Below are positions 1 through 11,200 of a DNA stretch of 64,000 nt, piece after piece. The stretch is from Bisporella sp. PMI_857 (taxonomy: Eukaryota; Ascomycota; Leotiomycetes; Helotiales; Helotiaceae): contig JAJSPD010000036.1 in assembly GCA_021307315.1 (NCBI GenBank), positions 310,001 to 374,000 on the forward strand, in the 5' to 3' direction. The translations under genes and the position numbers were made by a program. Position 1 is the first letter of the stretch; the number at the start of each line of letters is the position of its first letter. The notes beneath the pieces are model-generated. The model saw nothing but the letters and a program-made list of their open reading frames with translations. It did not search any database and was not told where the DNA came from.

Positions 1-3000
1 AGAAGCATCATTATTTCTTTCCCACTTCCCCAATTTTCTGCTGCTGCTTTGACTACTTCTCGCGTGATTTGAACTTGGTCCCCTCGCTCCTCAAGAAGAA
101 GCATCATTACTTCTTTTCCACTTCTCCAATTTCCTGCTGCTGCTTTGACTACTTCTAGCGTGATTTGGACCTGGTATCCTTGTTTCTCTAGAAGAAGCAT
201 CATCACTTCTTTTCCACTTCTCCAGTTTCCTGCCGCTGCCTTGACTACATCCTTTGCGATGAATAATATGTCCTCTATTCCAAGATCTAAAAGCAGTTCG
301 AATATATTAGCTCCTCCTGCCGCAGCCTTAACTAGGTTTGTTGTCATCAAATTAATCTGAAAACTTGCTGAGTGTTCTGAAAAGACTATATTAACGAGCC
401 AGTCGCACTCCAATTCAATTGCAATGTTAATGATGTAGTTGGCGGCACCGTAATATTCCCAGGCGATATCAGGCCCTTCTGTCAGCTTTGTCATTCGATC
501 TTTCAGGAAAAACAACTTGATAAAAGGTAGGAATTCCATCGCTTCTTCAGCAGTTCGAATGTGTTGGTACCAGAAGCGTGATGCGTAATTGATCAGAGCA
601 TATTTTCCATATTTTGGATGCTGATAGAAAATTGATGGCCTGCTCCACAACTTATCATCGTAAACAAATGCTGTCTTCTCAAAATCCGTAAGCTTAAGGT
701 AGTTCGTACAAATTTCCGCCAGATACAACTCTGGATTCTCTCTATTAGCGATACAGCCATTCAAGAGCTTTACTTTATCGAAGTAGTCTTTCACCGATTG
801 ATGGACCAGGTAGATGTGGCTGTCGTGAACCCGCAACAGTGTTCCACAATTATCTATTATCCTCTTCTCAGTGACTTTTCCAGGAAAATCTTGGAGCTTC
901 CCAGGAGAGGCAGAATCCGTAGCTATTGCGATATCCAATTCTTGGACGCTTAATGGTCGCTTTTCGAATGCAACCCAAGCCAAAATCTTTTTATTTGTTT
1001 CATCTTTTATAAGTCGCGAAGCGATATTCTGGATCATCTCCTCGAATTCTTTTGGCGTTTCTTCTATACATTTCATGGCCTTCTCAGAGTCCAGCCAAGG
1101 GATAAGCTTTAGCTCTTTTATAATAATTGAAATCCAAAAGAAAGTATTTCCCGCCTGTTCGATGAGAGTAGTGCTTACTCTCTGATCCAGGTCACACTCA
1201 AGCTCGAGCACTTTTGTAGCAATAAAAGCGCGAACGTCTTCATTTGCTGCTTTGAGCGTAAGTATATTCTGCAAGCCTATTTCAGGCGGGAACGCCATAG
1301 GTCGAGTAGTAAATAGTAATTTCAACCATGGGGAAACTTGTTTAGGTCGTTGAGAAGCCGTATTTGACATTCTCTGAAGGAACTCGACCACATCGTCACA
1401 CTCGTCTAGAGCGTCAACAATACAATAAATAGAGTCACAAGAAGAGTTTTCCAGAAGCTGTTTGAGTATACGCCATAGAACATATAGATCGGCCGTAAGG
1501 AATTTATTCATCTCTCGATACTCGTCAGGGAGGTATTGAAAGTCAAGCGGAGAAGATAGAAGTTGAATAATAAGAGATCTCATAATGGAAGCTGACTTGC
1601 TATAGCGCTCATCTTGTTTGAAACAAAAAAAATAAATGACCTTGCATTGAGCAGATGTGTGTTTGGTTAACAGTTTGTGCTCCAAGTGTTTTAGAACTGC
1701 TTTTGAGAGCACGGATTTTCCCTGTAGGGGCTCACCTTGAATACATAGTGTTGTAGTCTGTCTTGCGTCGCGCCAGGAAATGTACTGCTGCTGGCAAAAA
1801 AACCATTCAAGGGTTCCTTTTAAATGGTCACCCACCTGATCTCGAATGGAATCGAAGGGAGGGTCATTGAGATTGCGCAGACAGCGTTCCTGATCATCGG
1901 AGAGCGCTTCGAACAACAATCAATATATTTCCTAAACGTAGACTAAATAATCTTCAGACACTACGCACCTCCACCTTTAAAACGACCACGAACTATACTC
2001 GGCGCTGTGGCAACAAAACTAGAGAGCTTTGCTTTCACGATTTGATATTCTAGTTGATACTGGCCATTGTATTTTACAAGACTATAATGGTTCGTGTCGA
2101 GAGGGATGTTGTTTTCATCACACAAGACTTTTAGCCCTATGCTTGCCGCTGATTTCTCCGTAACCAAAAGCCGCTCCTCTCCGTTCATTCTCCAGGTTCC
2201 GGTCGCTATATCCTAAAACAGGACGAACATGAAAAATAGCTGGAAATAAAGGGCGGAACGACTTACTTCTTTTAGGGTTGGGCTTTTCCTTCGCTCGTAG
2301 AATGACACCACATTATAGTCTTGACTTTTGCAGCACCCAGAGAACTGGTCAGTGATCTTTTTCAGGAACGGAGAAGCCTCGGATTCTTTATCGACTACTA
2401 GATCTCTTACTAGCTGTTCGTTCGGCTGACCCTGGACCATAGAAACTAGTTGGTCATTTTGCAATCCAAGATTGGGAACGCCAAAAAGGAGCAACCCATA
2501 ACAGGCTTTGTAAAGATCCACATTCTGTGGATCATCTCTTTTTCGTGTTGCAAAAACCAGTGCCTGTGAAAAACACATTAAACAGCTGAGATTGACTCCG
2601 GTATGTATTACTTCACCTCCTTTATAAGCAAGCCTCCTAAACTGTATCCAATAAATATGATCGGTCGACAGCGACTTGTCTATCAGGCCGTAAGCTATAT
2701 TATCTCATATTGCCGAGCCTTGCACACAGTACCTCCCGAAAGCTTTTGACAGACTCTAGAAAGTTGTTTCCTAAGTCCGCAATTGACTGTTTTGAATCAT
2801 TTCCACTCAACTTTGTGTCGTAGCCATACACCAGAACTCGAATATTTGGTATGTCTTGAGGAAGGAAGTCACGCAACCACACCTTACAGCTGTCGCGCGC
2901 TTTCCAGGCGCCAATTGCATGACTTCCGAGGCCGGGGACGGCAATCACACTGAAATGAACCAACATGGATTAGCGCAAGCCGAGATTATGCAACGCTAGT

Positions 3001-3475
3001 GCGGGGACATTTACTCGACATTTCCACCTCCTTCACTCTCGTAGAGCGGGGTCATGCCAAGGAAGTCGCGATCGTATTCATATCCTACACCTATTTTACA
3101 TAGGCGGTTCATCAAAACTTGACAGGATAACGAAGTATCGAATGTGACGCATGCGCAGGCGCTTTTCGGATCTCTTGGTACAAGAGTAAGTTGGATCACC
3201 GTAGTTCGGCCTGCTACTAGTACCTGGTCTGCTCGAATAGCAGAATCGAGATCGTGTTTGAGGTCATCTTCGGATTTGTCGATGGGAATTCCTTGGATGC
3301 GGAGTATCCACGATAGGTTGAATTGGAGATTGTTGTTGACCTTATCGGCGGGAATCCTTTGGATACGTAGCATCTCCGAGATTTGGGACATTCGAGGAGC
3401 CCTGCAGAATACATAGGAAATAACAACACCTACAAGAGCGATCAACGTAACGAGGACTGTATTCCAGCTGGGCAT
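1..3475 (-). CDS. NOD-like receptor: lipase-like (SesB type) + NACHT + C-terminal repeats, 3' end cut by window
   Basis: Six exons join in frame: 3475-3015, 2949-2733, 2679-2617, 2563-2267, 2212-1969, 1906-1 (codons continue past base 1). The start is the ATG at 3475, and the first ~25 residues form a possible membrane segment. Exons 2-4 encode an alpha/beta-hydrolase-like domain: AVPGLGSHAIGAWK, then the nucleophile elbow GYSLGG spanning exon 3, then ATRKRDD. This is the SesB-like lipase effector known from fungal STAND proteins. Exon 6 is a NACHT NTPase with Walker A GEPLQGKS (near 1715) and Walker B IVDALDEC (near 1405). At the window edge come near-identical units around VVKAAAGNW-SGKEVMMLLLE. 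The first donor GTAAATGT is strong. The exon 5/6 junction has a weaker acceptor (GAAG) and is the least sure. By family, it is predicted to sense a ligand through the C-terminal repeats and activate the lipase-like domain. No stop or frameshift was found, so it looks intact. Confidence 0.87.
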
Positions 3476-4070
3476 CTTCGTCGGTTGGACTTAAAAGAAT
3501 ATTTAAGAAGAGATTCCTCTTGTGTTCAAGGAGATGAGAAGAAATCGAGACGGAAGATGGGGTGGGGGCGGTGTGGTGTGGCAAAATTAACTTCACCTGA
3601 GCGCGACGTCCGTGCAGTCAATGATCAGTGTTGTGCGAGATCGTGACTTTGCAATAAAAGGTTGCTATTATAGTAGGATGTGAATCAAGTATCAAATAGG
3701 GAACGTTAGATATATAAACACATACATCCATAACTATCAAAGAGCACTGTTTAGTGGTGCTCTTTTGTTCAATCCAGCCTTTTCTGGAAGTGAAAACTTA
3801 ACATAGAGCCTTCATCAGATACTTCTGCGTGGTTAAAGGTGTCTACCACTTTCGTGACTGCCGAAGTCAGCCTTATGCTGCAAGTTTACGTGTCAAAGCT
3901 TTCTGTTCAGGTGACCCCTCAAGATTTGTGTAACAGTCTCGTGGAAGAGATGGCAAGCGAGATCATTAGCTAACATTCACTATTTAAAGAATTCCCAAGG
4001 CTACTATCATGTTCGCTGCATTTGGAGACATGGAGATTTATACAACCTTAGCTTCTGCGAGCACTACATA
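3476..4070. promoter_or_regulatory. Intergenic region between two divergent receptor genes
   Basis: About 600 bases separate the divergently oriented lipase/NACHT gene and the NB-ARC/TPR gene, so both promoters and 5' UTRs must lie here. No coding continuity or tRNA-like structure was seen. Sharing of control elements is inference from geometry only. Confidence 0.5.
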
Positions 4071-7000
4071 ATGGAAACACTTGCAACTATCAGCCTCGTT
4101 GGGAACATCGTCCAGTTTGTGGACTTCAGCAGAAGGCTGATATCGCAATCGGTCCAACTCTATCGGTCTGCCGATGGTGCATTAGTAGGGAACTCTTATA
4201 TCCAGACAGTAACGAGCGACCTAGTGTCAGTAAACAGCAAACTGAAAAATGCAGCTGCCTCCGTTGGCGATAAAGACCTCTCAAGGCTTTGTGAATCTTG
4301 CCATGCTGTAGCAACAGATCTTCTAGCAGTCCTGGATAAAGTCAAGGCAAAAGGGAAACATCAAAAATTAGAAAGTGTAAGGAAGGCATTACATAGCGTG
4401 TGGAATAAGCAGGCCATCGAGGAATTAGAGCAACGGCTCGCGGCGCTCAAAGACGAGCTGAACTTGCGCGTCGTTATGGGTCTTAGGTAGGTGACACTTT
4501 TACGAGGCTGTATTCATGCTGACAGTGTCCTCAAGAGAGCAAGTTTCTAAACTTCAACTATTCCAGGCAGATTCCCTTAATGCAATTGAACGTAAAATTG
4601 CCAATGCTGTCCTAAGGCAGCAGGATGTATTTCAAGCAGTGAATGCACAAACTTCATTGGTCACGGCTCTGCATAGAGAAACAATGTCAGGGATCATGAA
4701 CGAGCATCAGATTACACGTCGCGATATAGTTGAAGAAATCAGAGTAAGCACTACATCTAGCATATCCACTATATACTCAACGGTTTCTAGAGAGTTAAGC
4801 AGGAATTGCCACTACCAATGCAATCGAAAGCTTGTTGGGTGGTCCCTCTAATGAGGAATCCACAGTTTGTCAGTCGCAGTTCTCAACTTAGTGAACTCGA
4901 GGCAAAGCTTTTTGTTGATAGCTACTGCCCGAGAGTCGCAATAGTTGGCCTCGGTGGCGTAGGGAAGACCCAAATTGCCCTTGAACTGGCATACCAAACA
5001 AGACACAAAAGACCGGACTGCTCTATCTTCTGGGTGGCCGCAACAAGCGCCGAGAATGTCCAACAAGCGTACCTAGACATCGGTCGACATTTGAACATCC
5101 AGGGGATAGACAATAAAAAGGCAGATGTGAAATGTCTTGTGCAAAGCTATCTCAGTAGCGAGAATGCTGGCCGGTGGCTTTTAATTTTGGACAATGCTGA
5201 TGAATCCGATATGTGGTTAAAGACTATTGAAAGCGGCACCAGATCAACTCGCTTGATTGACTATCTACCTACAAGCAGCAAAGGATCCATCATTTTGACT
5301 ACTCGAAACCGAAAGGTTGCCGTTGAACTCACCCGTGACCTTGTGATGGAATTACCTCATATGGACGAAAAAGTTGGGATCCAAATCTTGAAGAAATCAC
5401 TGCACAATCAGGCACTCTTGAACGACAGAGAACCCATGATGCTGTTGATGACTCAGTTAACATTCCTTCCTCTGGCTATTGTGCAGGCAGCCGCATACAT
5501 CAACAAGAACGACATCTCGATTTTTGAATATTTGTCTCTCTGGGACGATACGGAGGAAATCATTATTGAAGTGTTAAGCGAGAACTTCGAAGACGAAGGG
5601 AGATACCAGACTTTGAAGAATCCGGTTGCAACTACATGGCTTATTTCATTCGATCAAATTCAACGTTGTGATCCATTGGCAGCTGAGTATTTATCCTTCA
5701 TGTCGTGCATTGATCCAAAGATGATTCCACTGTCCCTGCTACCACCGGCCCAACCGAAGAAAAGAATGCTCGATGCGATTGGGACTTTGACTGCTTACTC
5801 ATTTATTACCAGACAATCGGGGGAACAATCTTTCGATGTTCATCGACTTGTGCATCTTGCAACTCGAAACTGGCTAAAAAAGCGAAACTCGATAGTCGAG
5901 TGGACCTGGAAAACTATGGAGCGACTAGTGAAAGTATTTCCGAGCAATGATCACCAGAATCGGTCTTTGTGGAGAACCTATCTGCCACATACACGTTTTA
6001 TTCTTGCATCTCAATTTATTTCTAAGGACGCCAAAGAAAGGATCGTGTTGCTCGAAATTTCTGGTTTATGCCTTCAAAGTGATGGAAGATATGCCGAGGC
6101 CAGAGAGCAGTTCTTACAAGTAGCTGAGATTAGAGAAAACGCACTGGGAAAGTTGCATCCGGAAACGCTGAAGAGCTTGAATTACCTAGTATTGGTGCTG
6201 AGGTACCAGGGTAGATATAAAGAGGCAAAAGATACAGGCCGAAGAGTTCTTGATGGAAGGGAGAAAGTACTTGGGAAAGAGCATCCAGACACACTCGTAA
6301 GTATTGATAACCTAGCATCGGTCCTGCAGTACCAGGGCAAGTATGAAGAGGCTGAAGTATTACACCGTCGAGCGCTGGATAGGAAGGAGAAGACACTAGG
6401 GAAAGAGCACCAAGGGACGCTAACAAGCGTCAGCAATTTGGCAGAGGTACTGTGGTATCAAGGGAAATACGGAGATGCAGAAATACTACATAGGCAAGCG
6501 CTGGAGGGGAAGCAGAATGTACTAGGGAAAGAGCATCCGGAGACATTGATGAGCGTAACTAACCTGGCATGGATGCTGCAGTATCAGGCCAAGTATGAAG
6601 AGGCGGAAGCGATGAGTCGACAAGCGCTAAATGGGAAGAAAGCTGTACTGGGGAAGGATCACCCTGAAACGCTAACGAGCGTTCACAACCTTTCGCGGAT
6701 TCTGTTGTGTCAGTGCAAGTACGAAGAGGCGGAAGCGTTAAGTCGACAAGCGCTGAACGGGAGAGAGAAGCTGGTGGGAAAGGACCATCCTTCAACCCTG
6801 AGAAGCCTTAGCAACTTCGCAGAAGTGCTGCGATATCAAGGGAAGCTTGAAGATGCAGGCGCGTTACACCGACAAGCGCTAAATGAGAAGGAATTGGTGC
6901 TTGGGAAGGAGCACCCAGACACGCTGGCGAGTGTTAATAGCCTGGCGTTAGTCTTGCAGCACCAGGGCAAGTACGAAGAGGCGGAAGCGTTATACCGCCG

Positions 7001-7226
7001 ATCATTAGATGGGAAGGAGAAGGTGCTGGGGCAAGGGCATCCCGAGACGCTGGCAAGTGTGTACGGCCTCGCTGGCCTTTTTCTAAGTCAGGGGCAACAC
7101 AATCCTGCGGCCGAGCTTTATGATAGGGCTTGCACTGGTTATAAAAACGTGTTCGGTCCAGGTCATCCAGCCACTATTGCATACGAAGAACGCCGTATGT
7201 CTCTGCTTCGGGAAATGTGTATCTAA
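4071..7226 (+). CDS. NOD-like receptor: fungal STAND N-terminal domain + NB-ARC + TPR repeats
   Basis: Exons 4071-4486, 4536-4743 and 4803-7226 join in frame (introns of 49 and 59 bases, GT-AG) to give about 1015 residues. The ATG at 4071 opens with METLATISLVGNIVQFVDFS, typical of the fungal N-terminal domain of STAND proteins (a HeLo-like helical domain). The NB-ARC follows with P-loop GLGGVGKT near residue 256, Walker B WLLILDNAD, sensor strand GSIILTTRN and a GLPLA-like FLPLA. From about residue 630 there are nine TPRs of 42 residues of the kinesin-light-chain type (core LGKEHPETL, YQGKYEEAE), fairly alike at DNA level. Likely an ATP-dependent signalling receptor in which the TPRs bind the trigger and the N-terminus is the effector. 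It is divergent from the lipase/NACHT gene across ~600 bases. No breaks were seen. Confidence 0.9.
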
Positions 7227-7615
7227 GTAATTCAGTTCCTGTTCCTGGCCATGAGCCGTAATTAGAGCGTGAGACTGGGGTCTTTCAAATCTGAGACATT
7301 CGGGTGCGGTGGAAAAAGGTGCAAGCGGTGCTAGCTAGTCCTGTGGCAATTTATTGCGTGGTCGCTCGTGGCAGACATTTCTGGTGGCTCTAGTAGAGAT
7401 CTTGAGTGGGTTCAATTCCCGGCTGGCTACGCTTTATCCCATAGCAATTTCACTACTGAGCATGTAGTTATTGGGGATGGATTCAAATTTGCTAGGTCCT
7501 GATACATTGTACTTAAGATCATACCGAGAATAATCCAGTAAGGATCTAGTAAGAATAATATTACGACAAGTCTAAGTACAGCGGTTTGAAAGTGCTAAAA
7601 CCGGGGGGGAGGGCC

Positions 7616-7636
7616 GGGGGGGGGGGGGGGGGGGGG
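7616..7636. repeat. Homopolymer tract of 21 G
   Basis: A run of 21 consecutive G, preceded by shorter G runs (7603-7608, 7611-7613). It could form G-quadruplex structure. Such runs are length-unstable and also prone to sequencing error, so the exact count is uncertain. Confidence 0.8.
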
Positions 7637-7737
7637 TTGGTCGCTGTGCTCGCCCAAGGGCCTCCACGTGGATTCACCTTATCGCAAGATCCTATTAACA
7701 GTAAGTTTTTTTTCACTCGACCATTTAGGGGCATTAC

Positions 7738-7930
7738 ATTCTGTTTATATCACTCTCGTAAGTGATACTTCATGTTTCTGATAACTTGCAATTGCTCAAG
7801 TCGGTACCTACTGAGCACGTAGCGCCGCGATCTTGCGCAGCGCTAGTATGCTCGTTTTGGGTGGCTGACTTGTATACGTAGTCCGAGCGTCGTGGGACTC
7901 ACGTGACTTTGGCTGCATACCAACAAGAAT
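7738..7930 (+). repeat. Dispersed repeat R1, copy 1
   Basis: This segment matches 51518-51765 on the same strand and 26440-26560 on the opposite strand. Shared blocks include ATCACTCTCGT, GATAACTTG-AATTGCTCA and GGTACCTACTG (GGTCGGTACCTACTG at 51.5 kb). The 51.5 kb copy has an extra ~60 bases in the middle. No coding capacity or terminal repeats were recognised, so the class of element is unknown. Confidence 0.75.
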
Positions 7931-8268
7931 GGCTGTGCTGAGTTGTGGTGGCTGTGTAGGCCTTGTCGCGCCACAATGCCGAATACCCAAGCCCCCTTCC
8001 CATTCCACCATTTTGAAATGCTGATAATATTATCTACATCAATCTCTCAACTCGATTCGATATGATTCAAATTGGAGTATATCAATTCATTGAGGTTTCT
8101 ATATTCTAGCTACCATTCCGTTAGTTCCTAAGATCAGCAAGCACAAAAATCACTTTTGCACTGAATGAGCAACATATGCTTAGGGACATAGCGATAACTA
8201 GCGACTATTCTATTCATCGTGCATATATCTAACATTCAAATTAGATCGAAGTATCAAAAAGAGTAACG

Positions 8269-11200
8269 ATGGAACCCATTGGGCTGGCCGCCGGACTTAC
8301 AGGCTTGGCCGGCCTCTTTAGTGTATGTCTGGATGTTATCGACAAGGTGGATTCTTACAAAGACTTTGGGTTCGAGTCACGTTTAATTATCGCTCAGTTT
8401 GAGGCCGACAAGCTCCTGTTCACTCAATGGGCTCAAACTGTTGGCATAAGCGAAGATAACCACAGAAATAATTGCTCAAACTTCATCATTAATACGGAGA
8501 TGATTGAGGTCGTGCGAAATATCCTATTTAGTATCCAGGAGATCTTCAGCAAGACAAGTAGTACTATGCTCAATCTGCAGTCTGTAGTGGATGCCGGTCC
8601 AAAGTCTTTACCAGATAGAGTTCTTTTTCTCAGAGGCATAAAAGATAATAAAGTAGCCCAAAGTTCTGAAGGAGCGCTTTCAAAGAGGAGCAGGATTGCG
8701 TGGAGTCTAAGAAGTAAAGAAAAACTCATAAACCAAGTTCAACAGTTTGGAGCTTTAGTCGAAAAATTGCACAGATTGGTCCCATTAGAGGGAGCCAGGG
8801 GGCCAGCTAATGTACGCAAAGGTAAATTGGGACACGATATAAACTTGGGGGATGGTATGTGCTTCTTCGTGCCTGAAAGCAATGAATTCTGACCGGCGTA
8901 GAAAAAGCTATTTGGTTCTCTAATTCTCAACGACTACTGTTCGAAATGGAAAAGCAGATCGAACGTACGTCTTCAGTTCTAGTTACAGAGCCTTGCTAAT
9001 GTTTAAAGACGAGAGAAGGAAAGAGTTGGGTAATTGGCTTGCTGCGTCTTGGACCGACAACGATTATTGCAATTTGATTCAAAGGAAGCTCGATGGCACA
9101 TGCGGATGGATCCTAAGTCGATCTGAATTTTCCAACTGGCTATCCCCTGACTTCCCGTCTAGTGCAGCAAAGATTTTATGGATCAATGGTCCGGCAGGGT
9201 ATGGAAAGACGATTTTATGCGCAAGTGTAGTTCACTATCTGACGACGACGCTGGAGTCTCCACTTGCATACTACTTCTGTTCGTCAGATTCTGAAATTCG
9301 ACGAGACTCTTCGAGTATAATGAGGTCCTGGATATCTCAAGTAATATCATTCAATCGAGATGCATTTGAGATTGCTTGTGGTAAATGGGAGGCAAAAGAC
9401 GGAATTAACGCGTCACAGATCGACATTTTCGAGCTTCTCAAATCCATCGTTCAACATGTTCCAAACTGCACATTTATCGTTGATGGACTCGACGAGTGTG
9501 CCTGGGCAGAAGAGAACTGGAGATCTAATGGCAATTCTCCAGTATCATTTTTTGAGTCTCTTAAGCATGCAGCTGCAGAGACAAAGACTCGAATCCTGAT
9601 TCTTAGTCGCGATGAGCCCGAAATTAGATACGGCTTTCGTGCCGTTTTGTCTAGTGATGGCCATTTAGATTTGGCGGAATACAAAATCTGTCTAGATGAT
9701 GTTCGATCCGACACCATGTTATTTTCTCGAAGTGTTGTTGACAAAAAATTGGGAAACAAAAGTGAAACACTCAAACATGAGCTGGCACAGCAGATGGTTG
9801 ATCGATGCGAGGGGATGTTTTTGTGGGTAAAGATGTTAGAAAAAGATCTCCGTAGTTGGAAAAACAAAAAGCAACTTGAAGAGACCATCAAACACGCTCC
9901 TACAGCACTAGCTCAATTATACGACCGAAGCTGGATGAAAATCTTGCATTTTTCAGACAAAGATAGGCTTCGCGCATTTTCCATTTTGCGATGGGCTGCA
10001 TTTGCATTGCGACCGCTCACAATTCTGGAACTCACTGAAGCTCTTGGTATCATAGATGACGACAACTGCGAAGAACTTTTAGTCGATGACTTACCGGATA
10101 CCATTGACGATGACTACATTAGTAGCGAAATTCTAGGCCCATGCGGGTCATTGCTAGAGACTCAAAAGATGGCGGCGACGCAGGATCTAGGCTCTATGAC
10201 AATACATCTGGCACATTTTTCGGTAAAACAGTATATCCTTTGCAACATGCCATCTCAAGGAGGAATACTTATGAGGAATGAGCAAATATGTAACTCAGCA
10301 GAAATATTTCAATGCAATATACTAGCGAAGTTGTGTCTCCGATACCTGAATTTCCGAGGCGTGTGGGCTGACACTCTCGAATTGAAAAGCGGTCCAGTCA
10401 TAGGGCTGTTCCGAAACTATGCCGCAGAACTATGGCATCACCATCTCCAAGAGAGTGCCTCAAATTATAGCGAGGTAATCAAACTAGCCAATACCCTATT
10501 TAGCTCCGAGAACGGAAACTGGGAATCAATGAAAAAGTGGCTCGACAATAATGAAGAAAAATCGGACACCCAGGAATTTCGAAAGCAAGCTACCTCGACC
10601 AGTCCACTACTCTATGTCTCACTTTTTGGGCCGCGAGAGACCATTAAATACCTTCTTAAACGAGGAAAAGTTAGTGTTAATGATACCAACGAACTTAAAC
10701 AAACAGCATTACAAGCAGCAGCTACTGAGGGTCGGACTTTGACAGTGAAGCTGCTTCTCGAAAATAGTGCTGATATGACTATTGCAGACAACAATGGATG
10801 GACACCATTAAACTCAGCTTCATATAGTGGACATTCTAAGGTGGTTAAGCTGCTTCTTGAAAATGGGGCCGATGTGACTATTGCAGACAACGATGGATGG
10901 ACACCATTAAAGTCAGCCTCAGGTAATGGACATGCCGAAGTGGTCAAGTTGCTTCTTGAAAAAGGGGCCGATGTAACTATTGCAGACAGCGATGGATGGA
11001 CACCGTTAAAGTCAGCTTCAAGCAATGGACATGCCGAAGTGGTCAAGTTACTTCTTGAAAAAGGGGCCGATATGACTATCGCAGACAACAATGGATGGAC
11101 ACCATTAAACTCAGCTTCATATAGCGGACATTCTAAGGTGGTTAAGCTGCTTCTTGAAAATGGAGCCGATGTGACTATTTCAGACAGCGATGGATGGACA

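Larger units (their letters stand above)
7227..8268. other. Intergenic stretch between two receptor genes, with repeats
   Basis: About 1 kb with no supported gene. It holds a long G tract and a copy of a dispersed repeat, both listed separately. A short piece near 7408-7430 resembles a tRNA T-arm, but the rest of the cloverleaf does not fold. Confidence 0.6.

Noticed and set aside
7390..7432. Possible tRNA 3' half (GGTTCAATTCC near 7410)
   Set aside because: The T-loop consensus is present but the T-stem pairs poorly, and no matching acceptor, D or anticodon arms were found upstream.
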